A program made the position numbers and the translations under genes. The notes under the pieces were generated by a model, which ran no database searches, was not told the DNA's origin, and saw nothing but the letters and a program-made list of their open reading frames with translations. A stretch of DNA of 64,000 bases from Rhynochetos jubatus (taxonomy: Eukaryota; Chordata; Aves; Eurypygiformes; Rhynochetidae): assembly GCA_027574665.1 (NCBI GenBank), contig CM050676.1, positions 1,168,157 through 1,232,156 on the forward strand. Direction: 5' to 3'. Shown here one piece after another: positions 47,906-58,983 of the stretch (within the stretch, counting starts at the first letter, position 1; every line of letters begins with the position of its first letter).

Positions 47906-50900
47906 CTGCCGGAACCAGAGGGGACAAAAACCCGTCACGGGGGGAGCACAACCCCTTCTGGCACACTTTGCCCACCCCCCCCAGCAGGACACCACACCCC
48001 CCCCCCGGGTTCAACACCCAGACAGTGGCACGTCCCGCCCGACGCGATGCCCGTGGCACCCCGGGAGCTGAGACCCCCCCTGGCTGTCCCCCCACCCCGG
48101 GCCTGGGTACAGGGGGGTTGGGGAGCCAGGGCAGCGCAGAGCACACCCCCCCCCCCGCCCCGGGAAGGGTTTTACCTCCGTGTTGATCCTGTCCACGGGC
48201 TCGATGCCTGCGTACTGCGGGAGGAGGGAGAGGTTCAGGTGACGGCACTGGGCAGGGGATGCCCAGAGCCAGCCGGACCCGGAGCCGGGGGGACCACTCA
48301 GACCAGCCCCCCCCCCCCCAAGGAGAAAGCGGCTGCTCCCCTGCACTCCCACCCCGTCCTGGCACCCCTGAGCTGTGGGTGCTGTCCTGGGGGCTTGACA
48401 TGACCCCTGCCTGGTGCCACCACTGTGGGGTCTCCCCCCGAGCCGAGCAGCTCCGGGTGGGCCGCTTCAGCCCCAAAGCCACCAGCCCCCCCCCCACGTG
48501 CCACCCCCCGTGGGCAGGGTGGGTGCCTTCACCTTTCCGTCCTCCTTCACCCTCCTCCTCCGCTCCTCCAAGGGGCTGGAGCGAGCCGGGTCGGGGGTCT
48601 CCGTGCTGCCCTGGCACGGGCTGGTCACTCTCAGCGGGGCGAAGGACGACGCCAGCCCCAGGACCCCCTGGTGCGGGGCAGGAGCGAGGCCGGGGGACCC
48701 GGACACCGAGTAGCTGCCGCTGGTACCGGAGGCAGCTGGAAGAGGAAGAGCCACGGAGGGGTGAGGGACACAGCGACATTCCCGGGGGTCCTGCCCCAAA
48801 CTAGCCTCCGGGGACCCCTGTCTGGGTGCCAGCCGGTGGGGTCACCGGGAGCAACGGGGGGGGGAAAGGCGCGAGCTGGGCCCGTCCAGCACCGCTTCCC
48901 GTGACGGTGCGACACGAGGTCGCCGCTAGCGGAGCCCATCCCTCACCATCCTCATTGGTTCCCTACACCTGCCCCCCCCCCAGCAGGCTGGGCTGGTCCC
49001 GCTGGCCCCGGGGCCCCCACATCCAGCCCTGGTGCCGGCTGGTCCCAGGGAAGTTATTCCTCTTGGGAAACGCACAGGGATCCTCAGGGCATCCCGCCAA
49101 ATCCCTGCGGGGAGAACCTGGACCCCTCGCCCGCAGCCAGACCATCCCAGGCCGGGACTCGCCGCTTCCCACCCGTAATTCCGTGCCCCCCCCCTGGCTG
49201 CTCTGGGAAAGCCCAGGACATCTCCGCCTGCCAGGCATCTCCGGAGGGTTTCCCGGTTCCCCGTGCCTGGGAGAGGCGCCCCCCCGCACCGGGACGGGCA
49301 CCCCACGGTGCCGCTCCTGCCCCCTCGGACTCGGAGCCACGAGGAGCAGGAGAGCGGGAGCGATGCCGGTGGTACCTCTGCCCTGTGCCATCCCGCCGTT
49401 CCCCTCCTCCCCTTACCGGAGCTGTGCCGCGAGCGGGATCCCTCCTGGGAAAAGCCATCGCCGCTCGATCCGTAGCCGTCCACCAACCGCCGCCGCCGCC
49501 GCTGCTCCTGCAGCTCCTCTTCCCTCTGCAAGTCGCTCCGGATCTCCTCCTCGATCAGGGCCGACGTTTGGGGTTTCCAGGTCCTCAGCCTGTACTGCTC
49601 CTCCCGGCCGTCCTCCCCCCGCAGCGGGCCCTGTGTCCCCATGTCCTCCACGAAGGAGACCTTGGGCTTCCAGAAGGAGAAGGAGAAACACTCCGCGGGC
49701 AGGACAGCCGTGCCGGAGGGGCTCGGGGTGGAGCCGGGAAGCCTTCCTCCCTGGGAATCCTCACTCCCCCGTTTGCCGGCGCTGGCGGAAGCGTGCTGGG
49801 ACACCGAGGGCCGGTGCCGGCTCTTCTCGCCGGTGGGTTGGGACGCCTGGAAGTGGGTGGTGGGAAGGCTTCTCCCACCCCTGGTGTCTCCGGTGGGGTG
49901 GGGGCCGCGACCCGCCGGCTGCTTAGCCTCGAGCTCGTCAACCCCGCCCCTCCGCTCGTCTGCCTTCCTCGGGGGGGTGGGCTTCTGCGGGGGGGCTTCC
50001 TCCTGCTCGAACACCCTCCTGCGCTCGTCCAGCTCCTGCTGCGTCCCCCTGTCGTAGGTCCCCAGCAGCCGCCCTTGCCTCTTCAGGTCTTCCTCGCGCT
50101 TGGCTTCCTGCTGGATTTCCCTCTGGACGTAGAGGGAAGCGCGGCCCTTGTCCTTCCCTTTCCTGCCTGGGCCCGGGGAGGAGCGCATGGAGAGGAGAGG
50201 CTTGGTCTGGATCTCCACCAGCTCGCTGCTGGACGTCAGCCGCCGCATCCCCCGCTCCTTCCAGAGGTTCTCCTCCCTCTCCAGCGCCATGCGGATCTCC
50301 CGCTCGATGGGCGTCTCCTTGCTGATCTTCGCCGCCTCGGCCGGGCCGTCGCTGCCGTCCCTCAGCTCCGCGAGGGCCCCGAACCCCTCGGATGCGCTCC
50401 CGTCGCTGGCGTAGCCCGCGTTGCCGGTGTCCAGGTCTTCCCTGGAAGATGCTCTAGCCAAGCTGGACGTTTTCCCGGCGGGATGAGACCTCTCCGTATC
50501 GGCCCTTTTGGGAGCATAAATCTCCTCCGCAGGGGCCTTGTAGGACACGCCGTAACCCTGGTGAACGGCCGCGTCCCTCCCGCTCCGGCTGGAGGCACTG
50601 GCGTTGCCGCGGCCGCTCGCAGCCGGCTCGGCACCGAGCCACTCTTGCCTAGAGGCTTTCGCCGCCGACTCCGGCTTTGGCGACAGGGCCTGTTGCCCCG
50701 GGCTGAAGAAAGAGCCTGGGTTGGTCTTCTCCAGCATCAGGAACTGCTGCCGAGCGGCAGAGAAGTTGATCTGCTCCGTGTCGACGTTTTCAGGGTCGAC
50801 AGGCGTCGCCGCCCGCCCCGAGGACGGCGTCTCGAAGCGAACGGCGAAGCCGCCCCCCGTGCCGGCGTTTATGGAGCTCAGCTCATCCGTGGAGCTCCAC

Positions 50901-51355
50901 CGCTCCGCCATGGTGGAGCTCTTCCTCATCACCTGGCTCCGGATGACCTCCCTCCTCTCATCCTCCAGTTCCTTGGCTTTCTCGGGTGAGATGTTGGGCG
51001 GAGGGACCCTGCGCTCTTCCTGCTCGTCCTCATCGTAAAGCCTCGAGGGCTTCCTCTCGCCCCTGTAAACCCGGAGGTCGTACAAGCTTCCTGACCTCAC
51101 CACCTCCAGCTTGGATTCCCTGTCCGGGGACGGGGTCCAGGCATCTTCTCCTCCATCCAGGAAAAACGAGGGTGACTTCGACCTCCTTGTCCAGCCGTAG
51201 CCGTTTCCCACCTTCTGGCCGCCGTCTGGAGCGGGACCGAAGACGTCGTCTTCGCCGCCAGCCCGCTGCTCCGCCCAGCCGGCCTGGGGCGCGTCGCCGG
51301 GTTTCGGAGGGGTCTGCGGGAGCTGGAAAACCAGGTGCCGGGTGACTCTGTCCAT
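47819..51355 (-). CDS. MISP: MISP, mitotic spindle positioning protein (complete coding region)
   Basis: MISP is an actin-bundling PLK1/CDK1 substrate that links astral microtubules to the cell cortex and positions the spindle. Four coding exons (1939, 203, 39 and 87 nt) join in phase to 755 residues plus stop; the human protein is about 680. The start MDRVTRHLVFQLPQ matches the family N-terminus. Conserved blocks: RKSSTMAERW (about 144-153), ARQQFLMLEK (about 201-210), SKETPIEREIRMALEREENL (about 345-364), ELVEIQTKPLL (about 378-388) and GRASLYVQREIQQEAKREED (about 404-423). A second basic coiled-coil-like stretch, EEEIRSDLQREEELQEQRRR, and the C-terminal TRVTRHKSAMAQRWE follow. The EREIRxAxEREE motifs are shared with the AKAP2 C-terminal domain. 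The gene lies in tandem downstream of PALM, as in human. Confidence 0.96.
48176..48214 (-). CDS. MISP: MISP 39-nt exon
   Basis: Acceptor CTCCCGCAG and donor ACGGAG|GTAAAA. Encodes YAGIEPVDRINTE, matching YAGI-P-D-IN-E of the family. Phase 0 on both sides. Confidence 0.94.
48533..48735 (-). CDS. MISP: MISP exon with GSYSVSGSP motif (203 nt)
   Basis: Acceptor CCTCTTCCAG, donor GGAAAG|GTGAAG. Encodes ASGTSGSYSVSGSP and SSPLEERRRRVKEDGK, which matches the Ser-rich C-terminal part of human MISP. Phase 1 in, phase 0 out. Confidence 0.94.
49417..51355 (-). CDS. MISP: MISP large coding exon (start codon)
   Basis: Starts at ATGGACAGAGTCACC; an in-frame TGA lies about 30 codons upstream. It encodes 646 residues and ends AGCTCCG|GTAAGG in phase 1. 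The frame stays open past the donor to about 48926, but that extension loses all family similarity, so the donor is used here. Confidence 0.95.
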
Positions 51356-52144
51356 CTCCTTGGAAGAATCGCATCCAACCCTCTGCCAACGTCCTGCCCC
51401 GGGGATGCTGCTCGGCCTCGGGGTCGCACTCAGGCTCCCGGTTCACCGGAGGGTGCGGGACGGGACCCGGCTGGCCCTGCAAGGGGGAGGGGAGAGCGGC
51501 CGTTAAGGGCAGCAGGAGGGGTGGAGGTGGGGGCGTGCAACCCCCTCGCCCGGCCCGGTGGTCACCTCGCCTGGGCGGTGACCGGGACATTCCTCTGCCC
51601 ACACCAGCCACGTACCACCAGCCCTTCGCTCCGTTCACCCGGACACGCCGGGTCGTGGAGCCGTCACTGTTCCCGGGAACCGCCCCGAGCCGACAGGGAG
51701 GCGCTGGGACAGGTTGTCCGGGGAAGCTGTGGATGCCCCATCCCTGGGAGTGTCCAAGGCCAGGCTGGATGAGGCTGGGAGCACCCTGGGCTATGGAAGG
51801 TGTCCCTGCCCCAGCCCGTCCCAGGCTCCGGCGTGGCCGCCCTCGTGCCCTCCCGGGATGCTCACGGCAGGGGGTGGATCCACAGTGCCGGGTCCACCTC
51901 TGCCTGGAATTTCTCCTGTGGGAAGGAGGCTCCAAAGAGCTGAGCTATTGAAACAACTGGGGTCATAAAAACGGTTTCACGTCTCGTAAAAGAGGGGACT
52001 TTGACCCCCCCCGTGTCACGCAAAGCGGAAATAAACTGCCCCGACCTCGGTGTGGATCATCCTGTGCTGGATGGGCCGGGGGTGCCGGGGAGGGAGGGTT
52101 GGCATGGGTGGGTCCCCATGAGACAGCAGCTCTCACCACCCTGC
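51356..52144 (-). other. MISP upstream region (5'UTR or first intron)
   Basis: Sequence upstream of the MISP start. Two possible acceptors, GGGGCAG (51394) and TTGGCAG (51383), precede the ATG. The non-coding first exon was not identified. It contains the CR1 tail listed separately. Confidence 0.4.
51703..51813 (+). mobile_element. CR1 LINE 3' tail, plus orientation
   Basis: GATGCCCCATCCCTGGGAGT, AAGGCCAGGCTGGATGAGGC and GGAAGGTGTCCCTGCC are the CR1 3' tail in sense. About 110 bp remain. It lacks the terminal octamers. Confidence 0.9.
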
Positions 52145-52726
52145 AAACGCTGTCCCGGTCAACGCCATCCCGGCCAACGCCAGCCTGGCCAACGCCAGCC
52201 AACGCCAGCCTGGCCAACACCAGTCCACACCAACATGGCCAACGCCAGCCTGGCCAACGCCAGCCTGGCCAACACCAGTCCACACCACCCCGGCCAACGC
52301 CAGCCCAGCCAATGCCAGCCCACACCATCCTGGCCAACACCATCCTGGCCAACGCCAGCCCACACCATCCTGGCCAATGCGAGCCCGGCCAACACCAGCC
52401 CATGCCATCCTGGCCAATGCCAGCCCAGTCAACGCCAGCCCGGCCCACACCATCCTGGCCAACACCATCCTGGTCAACGCCAGCCCACGCCATCCTGGCC
52501 AATGCCAGCCTGGCCAACACCATCCCGGGCAACAGCAGCCCACGCCATCCTGGCCAACGCCATCCCGGTCAATGCCAGCCCGGCCAATGCCAGCCCGGCC
52601 AACACCATCCCGGGCAATAGCAGCCCACGCCATCCTGGCCAACGCCATCCTGGTCAACACCAGCCCACGCCATCCTGGCCAACACCATCCTGGCCAACAC
52701 CATCCTGGCCAACGCCGCCCTGGCCG
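52145..52726. repeat. 15-bp-based minisatellite (CCAGCCTGGCCAACG family)
   Basis: About 580 bp of 15-bp units in two flavours, CCAGCCTGGCCAACG and CCATCCTGGCCAACA, interspersed with CCAGCCCACA units. Because 15 is a multiple of three, stop-free frames run through it on both strands (Gln/Pro-rich on plus, Trp/Gly-rich on minus). These are repeat artefacts. Confidence 0.95.
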
Positions 52727-54097
52727 GGCACACGTTCGCCGTGGGCAAGCTGGACTTGCCTGTGGGCAAGCAGCACATCCTCTCCCTCCGTTTGCCGAGG
52801 CGTAGCCGCATCCCTGCCAAGCCCGAGGGGTTGGGCTGTGCCGGTGCCGGGCACCGCACCCCATGAGCAACCGGGAGCAAGGCCACGGCGATTCCCGGGA
52901 GCCCAGGAGCTGCGGCACTGGCCAGCACGGTCAGGGTGAGGCTGCGTGGAGGGAGGTGGGGGGCCGTGGGGTGCCCCACACCCGAGAAGCCCAGCTCGAT
53001 GGAGCCCCCCCTGCTCACCTCCCAGCCCGGGGGGTGGGAATGGGGCCGGCCCCACAGCTGAGGAGCCGTTTCCTGGGGTGGGAGCAGCTGGGGCTCATCA
53101 GGGGCAGGTGGGGCGATGTCCCCCCCTCCCCCCCAGCCCCACAGCCAGCCCCACAGCCTGGCTGGGGGTTCAGGGATGGGGCTGGAGCTGCCATTCCCAG
53201 TGCCATGCCCGGGTGGATTCCCGTAACCTCTGTGTTCCTGCCCGTAATTCCCTGTCCTTTCACAGCCCCGGTGACCTGGGAGGGGCGCAGGGCTGTTATC
53301 GGGGCTCCCAGCCGGCACCCCGCCACACGGCACGGCCCCTCCCCAACCAGCGCCCAAACCAGCCGACCGCCCCAGCTCTGCCCGGGCTCCCGGCGCTGCG
53401 GGAACGTGGGGGTCCCGGGCTCGTGCCCCACGTGCACGCCATGCCAGCGGCGGCATTGCAGCGCCCACCAGCCCAGCCTGCACCCCCACACCATAAAGAG
53501 ACATCCAGGGAGTTTTCCAGGGTCACCCCTCATCCCAGGGGTCCTGCAATGGGCTGCAGATCTGCAGCGACCCCCCCCCCTCGGTGCAAACAGCCGCACG
53601 TGCTCCCAGACCTGCTGGTGTGAGACCTGCAGGATCGTGCCCCCCCGCTGCCCCCCGCCCTCAGAACCCCCTTGCTGTGGCCAAACACTGTGCAGGGACG
53701 AGGCCCTCCAAGGCTGGGGGGGGCGGGCAACAGCCACCCTGGGTGCTGCCCCCGCCCCGGCCGTGCTGCACTTACTGTCCAGGGGAGCCGTCGGGGTGGG
53801 GGTCCCCATGCCCACGGGAGGCCGCGCGGGGTGCCCAGCTGAGCCACGTCTGCCAGGGAGTGGCTGGGGCGGGCGGCAGCGGGGCAGGGGGGCCGTGGGG
53901 CGGGCGGCAGTGGGGCGCGGGGGCCACGGGGCCAGCGGGACTGTGCGGCCTTGATAAGCTCAGCGCGAGCCCGGTTCCAAGAACTGCTTCAGGCTCAGCG
54001 CTGGCTGCCGTTCAATGACCTGTGCCCGACCCCCCCCAGCGCCACCATCATCCCCCACGCCTGGAGGGCTGCCCGTGGCCCCCCGGCTTGCGGCACC
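52727..54097. other. Spacer between tandem repeats, no gene recognised
   Basis: GC-rich unique sequence that may contain the MISP first exon or promoter, but no feature fixes it. Confidence 0.4.
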
Positions 54098-54540
54098 CGC
54101 CAACGTGCCAGTGGGCTGGCGGGCCGATGGGCCAGCGTGCCAATGGGCTGATGGGCCAGCGTGCCGACAGGCCAATGGGCCAGCATGCCGACAGGCTGAT
54201 GGGCCAGCGTGCCAGCAGACCAGCGTGCCGGCGGGCCGATAGGCCAGTGTGCCGATGGGCCAGTGTGCCAGCAGGCCAGTGTGCCGACGGGCCAATGGGC
54301 CAGCATGCCAACAGGCCAGTGTGCCGGCATGCCGATGCGCCAGCGTGCTGATGGGCCAACGTGCCAGCAGGCCAGCGAGCTGATGGCCCACTGGGCCAGC
54401 GTGTCAATGGGCCAGCGTGCCAGCAGGCCAGCGTGCTGGCAGGCCAATGGGCCAGCATGTCGATGGGCCAACGTGCCAGCGGGCCAGCGTGCCGGTGGGC
54501 CAATGGGCCAGCGTGCCAATGGGCCGATGGGCCAGCGTGA
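54098..54540. repeat. Imperfect short minisatellite (GGGCCAGCGTGCC family)
   Basis: About 440 bp built from GGGCCAGCGTGCC, GGGCCAATGGGCCAGC and GTGCCAGCAGGCC variants of roughly 10-18 bp. Units are more irregular than in the neighbouring repeat. Open frames occur on both strands because the units lack stops. Confidence 0.92.
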
Positions 54541-56120
54541 CGATGCATCCCCGCACCTTCCCACCGGCACGCCGCCTCACCACAGACATGCCTGCGGCAC
54601 TGGTGGGGGTCTGACACCCCATATTGATCTGGGGTGTCTGGCTCTTCGCCCCCCCCCGCACCCCAAGGCAATCTGTCCCCATCCTGTGCCCAGAGGAGCA
54701 CAAACGCCCAGGGATGGGCCCTGGGGGTGCCCAGCCAGGCTGGCACCAGGGTCCTTCAGCCCCATGAGCCCTCGCCAGGCACCCAGGGCAGGGTGCTGGG
54801 GTGCCGGGGTCCCAGCCCAGAGGCCAGAGGGGTGCGGAGGTGCCCATGGGCCCTACACTCGCCTGTTTACACCGCGGGGGCCCCTCCTGGCTCGGGCGCC
54901 CGATAACCCTGTGTTTGCGGGGGCAGGGCTGGGGCGGGGGCCCTCGCTGCCGTGGCAGCCCTGACCCCCTCACCCCTGTGGCTACGGGCACCTGCCCGGC
55001 GCTGCCCTCCCGGCGTCCCGCCAGCCCCTGGCAGTGGGTCAGTGCCAGGATGCCCCGCCTGCGTCAGGGGCAGGAGGTCCCTGTCCTCGTCCCCTGCTCC
55101 CCTCCCCCGCTCTGCTCCCGCCCAGAGCCCAGTCCTGCCAGAACAGCGCTCCGGACCCCACTGCTGCCTGTGATGGCCCGAGCAGGGCGATGGTATCAGA
55201 CCCAGAGGGTCCCACTTACCCCCTGCCCAGCCCCTTGGTGCCCCCAGCCCCACTCTCCGGGCTGTCGGCTCTGGCACAGGCTGGCCCGGAGCCGGTGGCT
55301 TCGCTGCGGCTGCCAGGTGGCTCTGTGCTTCCGGGCAGGAGAGCGGAGCCTGTTTTACCGTGGGGCTGAGACAAAGTCCACGGGCGATGGCCGGGAGCCG
55401 GGGAGCACACCACACCCGTGGCAGGGGGTGTGCTCGGCTCCCTGCGCTGGCACTGGGCACAGCCGGGGCCCCCCACCCCGGGAATGAGCCCTGGCATCCC
55501 AGCCACGGGGCAGAAGCAGGACCCGCAGCACCAGCCCAGGGGTGGGCAGAGACCCACGACCACGTGGTGATGGGACCTTGGGGGGCCCTGACCCCAGCGC
55601 TGCCCATGGGACAGCTGGGCTGCCACATCCCCTTCACCTGGGCACACCCGCCAGCATCACACCTGCATCCCTGTCCTCCCCGCATCCCGGTTCCCACCCC
55701 CCTTTCCTTCCCCGCTCCTCCAGCGTGGCCGTGTGGCCACGTGGTCATCACCCCAGCGCCGGGGCTGGCAACCCCGCGGTGCCGGCTCACATCCCACCCC
55801 CCTGCCCTGAGCTGAGCCCAAGGGGGCACCCGGTGTCAGCAGTGGTGGGTGGGTGCGGGCAGCTAGGGGGATCCCCCATGCGCCGCCTGCCGTGCTGCCG
55901 GTCCGGCATCGGCTTTGCCAGGGCTCGCAGGTGATGGAGCCGAGGCCGGAGCACCGGGCAGCACAGGAGAGCAGAGGAAGGGCTCCATCACCTCCAGCAA
56001 CAGCACGAGTGGCCCCACATGTGGCTCTTGCACCCGTGAAACAGCCGGAGGGGAGAGGCTGTTGGAAGCTTCTGCACAGGAATGAGGAGCCACAGTCCAG
56101 GTGGTGACAGGGCAGCGAGG
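54541..56120. other. Spacer between MISP and PALM, no gene recognised
   Basis: GC-rich unique sequence. Open frames are long but proline-rich in every frame and resemble no family. Confidence 0.45.
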
Positions 56121-56590
56121 TCCATCCCCAGCATCCCCAGCATCCTCATCCCCAGCATCCTCATCCTCATCCCATCCACATCATCCTCATCCCTTTCCCC
56201 AGCATCCTCACCCCCGTCATCCTCATCCTCATCATCCTCATTCCCTTCCACAGCATGCCCATCCCCGTCCCCAGTATCCTCATCCCCTTCCCCAGCATTC
56301 TCAACCCCTTCCCAGCTACATCATCCTCATTCCCTTTCCCAGCTACATCATCCCCATCATCCCCATCATCCTCATCCCATTCCCATCATCTTCATCCCCA
56401 TCATCCTCATCCCTTTCCCCAGCATCCTCATCCCCAGCATCCTCATCCTCATCCCATCCCTTTCCCCAGCATCCCCTTCCCCAGCATCCTCATCCCCTTC
56501 CCATCCCCATCATCCTCATCCTCATCCCATCCCCAGCATCTCCATCACCCCCATCCCCACCATCCTCATCCTCACCCCCAGCATCCCTGG
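56121..56590. repeat. CATCCT/CATCCC hexanucleotide repeat block
   Basis: About 470 bp of CATCCTCATCCC, CCCAGCATCCTC and TTCCCCAGCATCC units. This low-complexity microsatellite and minisatellite mixture ends about 110 bp beyond the PALM polyadenylation signal. Confidence 0.95.
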
Positions 56591-56700
56591 TCCCGGGATC
56601 CCCATGGGGCCCCTTCCCATCGGCGGGGGTCCAGGCGTTGGGGTTCCGGCCCCCCCGTTCCCACGCAGCCGGGGAGGCGCCAGGCTGGTCGGTCACACAG

Positions 56701-56706
56701 TTTATT
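56701..56706 (-). terminator. PALM: PALM polyadenylation signal
   Basis: The minus strand reads GCAAATAAACTGTGTGACC, a canonical hexamer followed by a GT-rich element. TTGTTTGTAAGACACC lies just upstream, typical of a 3'UTR end. It gives PALM a 3'UTR of about 2.3 kb. Confidence 0.7.
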
Positions 56707-58202
56707 TGCGGGGGAGGGGGTGGGGGTGGTGTCTTACAAACAACGGGGGGGGGTGGGGGGGGGGAGGGGGGGACTTCAAACGGCTTCGGCACGAGTGGAA
56801 AGCACGGGAGCGCGGGAAGTGCACTTCAGCGGAGCGGGCTGGGGGGCGGCTCTGGCCGGGATGGGGCTGGCCCCCCCCCGCGCCCCCAGCCCTGTGGGGT
56901 ACGATCCTGCTCCCCACCGCCGCGGGAGCCGGATGGGGCCTGAAGCCAACCGGGGGGGGCAGGGGGTGCTGGGGGCGTGGGAGGGGGCCCCAGTGTGGGG
57001 TGGGGGACATTGCAGGACCCGGGGTGGGATGGGGCTAGGGGTGCTGGCCCCCCAGCATGGGGGGTGACGTGTATCCCCATTGGGGACTGAGCCCTAACCC
57101 AGCCCCCCAGGACTAATGGGCCTGACGCCCCACGGCACCCAGCACCCCACTCTGCGGTGACGGGGCTCCGGCGATGCCCGTCTGTGGGTCAGGCTCCCCC
57201 TTCCCCCCCGACCCCCTCCCCTCCCCCAGCTCTGCCTCTCCCACAGGCTTTTGGCGCTGGGCTGGGGGCCGGACCCCCCCCCCTCCAGCCCCCCAGCCCC
57301 TGACCCCTACCCATGCAGTGACTCCGTTCGGGGGCAACTGCAGCCCAGATGGCAACTGGGAGGTCAACTGGGATGTCGGGGGGGGGTGTCACTGCTCACA
57401 CAAGGGGCTTTGGGGGGGGGGTCGAGCCCCATCGGTGGCTGCTCCACCATTGGGCTGGGCAGCACGAGGGCTGCTCCGCACCCGCTTCGCCATGGGGCCT
57501 TGGGGCGGGGGTCCCTGGGGACCCCTGTGCTGGCTGGCAGCTCCTGCCCCCCCCCCCCCCCAGGACACACTGGGCACCGAAACGAGACCCCGCTGCGCGC
57601 CCCGGCGGGTCTGGGACGGTGCTGGCAGGAGATGGGCCACCCCCCTACCCCGGGAGCAGCCCCTGTGCCACCGGCCCTATGAGGGGGCTCAGGGGGGCTC
57701 GGGGGGGCTCGGCAGGACCCACGTGCCCAATGCCCGTGAGATGCAGAAGCACCCATGGTTCAGGCAGGGCTCAGCACCCATGGGTGCCACCGTGGGGGCC
57801 CCCCCTCGCCTGCCCCAGCGGGTCTCAGTGGGGAGGAAACGCTGGTGCTGGTGGTGAAATCCCCGCTGAAGGGCTGGGGTGGGGGGCGCGGGGAGCGCTG
57901 CTCGCAGTCCCAGCATGGACACGGCATCCCGGGGACCCCCTCCGTCCCCTCCCCGGCAGCTCCCAGTCCTGGTAACTGGGGTGAACTGGGCTGCCCTGCT
58001 CGCCTGGGGGACCCCGACGCTGCAGCGGGACCCCAGAGAGTGGCTTGGCAAAGCTGCCGCCGGGCAGGGGGGGCCACGGTGCTGGGCCACCCCCACCGCT
58101 GCGAGGGGGCACAGGAGCTCCTGCCCCATCCACGTCCCATGGGGCTGGACCCCCCACCCAGCTCCCCTTCCCTTGCTGCCACGGCCACCCACGTCACCCC
58201 AG

Positions 58203-58662
58203 GAGGACACGGGCACCCGGCCACGGCACCGCTGGCCCCCACGGCCGGAAAAGCCCCCCCCCCGACGTGGCAGAAGAACGGCCCTGCGGGACCCTGCGGC
58301 ACCGCGAGCACCGGGGCGAGTCCGGAGGGGACAGAGCAGGGACCCCCGCCTTCAGCCCGGGGGACGGGCCATGGCCAGCCCCGTGGGAGCCATGGTGGCC
58401 CACGGACCCCCGCCAACCGCCGAGCCTCGTGGAGGGGACGCTGCCCTCAGTGCCCTTCCGTCGCCTGGACACGCTCCGTCCCGGGGGAGGGCGACGGCTC
58501 AGGGAGCCCGGGGACATCTGCGGGGACCACCCCCTTTCCCCGGAGGAGAAGCGGATGATGGAGACATGGACAGAGGGGCTGGCGCGGGGCTGGCTCCGTG
58601 CCGGCTCCCCGGGGGTCATCCACAGCGGCATCCGACGCCCCCCCCCCGGCCCGGGTCAGTGA
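58203..58662 (+). CDS. Possible last exon of an unidentified plus-strand gene
   Basis: After the acceptor CCACGTCACCCCAG, an open frame runs to TGA at 58662. An AATAAA follows at 58750-58755 (TCTCTAATAAACATCC). The last 70 codons look like real protein: GPWPAPWEPWWPTDPRQPPS, LPSVPFRRLDTLRPGG, DICGDHPLSPEEKRMMETWT and WLRAGSPGVIHSGIR, with ordinary codon use and Trp/Pro-rich motifs. I cannot name a family. A second acceptor, GACAGAGCAG at about 58340, is also possible. Upstream exons, if any, are not fixed. It lies antisense to the inferred PALM 3'UTR, so chance antisense openness in GC-rich DNA is the main alternative. Confidence 0.33.
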
Positions 58663-58749
58663 GAGGAGGGAAAGGCTCCGGCATCAGCGGTGCGAGGGCG
58701 AAGCGGGGCCGTGGGTGGGCGTGCCGTGGGGCGAGGAGGGGGTGTCTCT

Positions 58750-58755
58750 AATAAA
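58750..58755 (+). terminator. Plus-strand AATAAA after the unidentified frame
   Basis: AATAAA 88 nt after the stop at 58662, in a GC-rich area where the hexamer is rare by chance. No strong GT-rich downstream element is seen. Confidence 0.35.
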
Positions 58756-58983
58756 CATCCCAGGCAGCGCCGGCGGGGGGGCGTCGCGGGGCGGGCGTCG
58801 CTGCCCGCCGCGGCTCCACGGTGCATCTCCCCGGCTCCGCAAAAAGAGGGTCCGTGTCCAGTGGGGGAGGGAGCCCCGGTGTGGCGGGGTGGTGGGCCTG
58901 GTTAGCAGGGGGTGGGGCCGGGGCGGTGGGATCTCGGCGGGGTTGGTTGGGGGTGAGGGTCGGGGGAGGGGGTGGGGGGGTCC

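Larger units (their letters stand above)
56707..58983 (-). other. PALM: PALM 3'UTR (inferred)
   Basis: Continuous minus-strand sequence between the PALM stop and its AATAAA. It is very GC-rich, with C and G homopolymers. The opposite strand carries a possible coding exon (listed separately). Confidence 0.55.

Noticed and set aside
48926-49416. MISP frame continuing past its large exon
   Set aside because: A good donor (G|GTAAGG) and three further exons with clear MISP similarity show that splicing occurs. The extension has no similarity.
52001-52939. Gln/Pro-rich and Trp/Gly-rich repeat proteins on both strands
   Set aside because: Pure consequence of a stop-free 15-bp tandem unit; no start context, splice sites or family.
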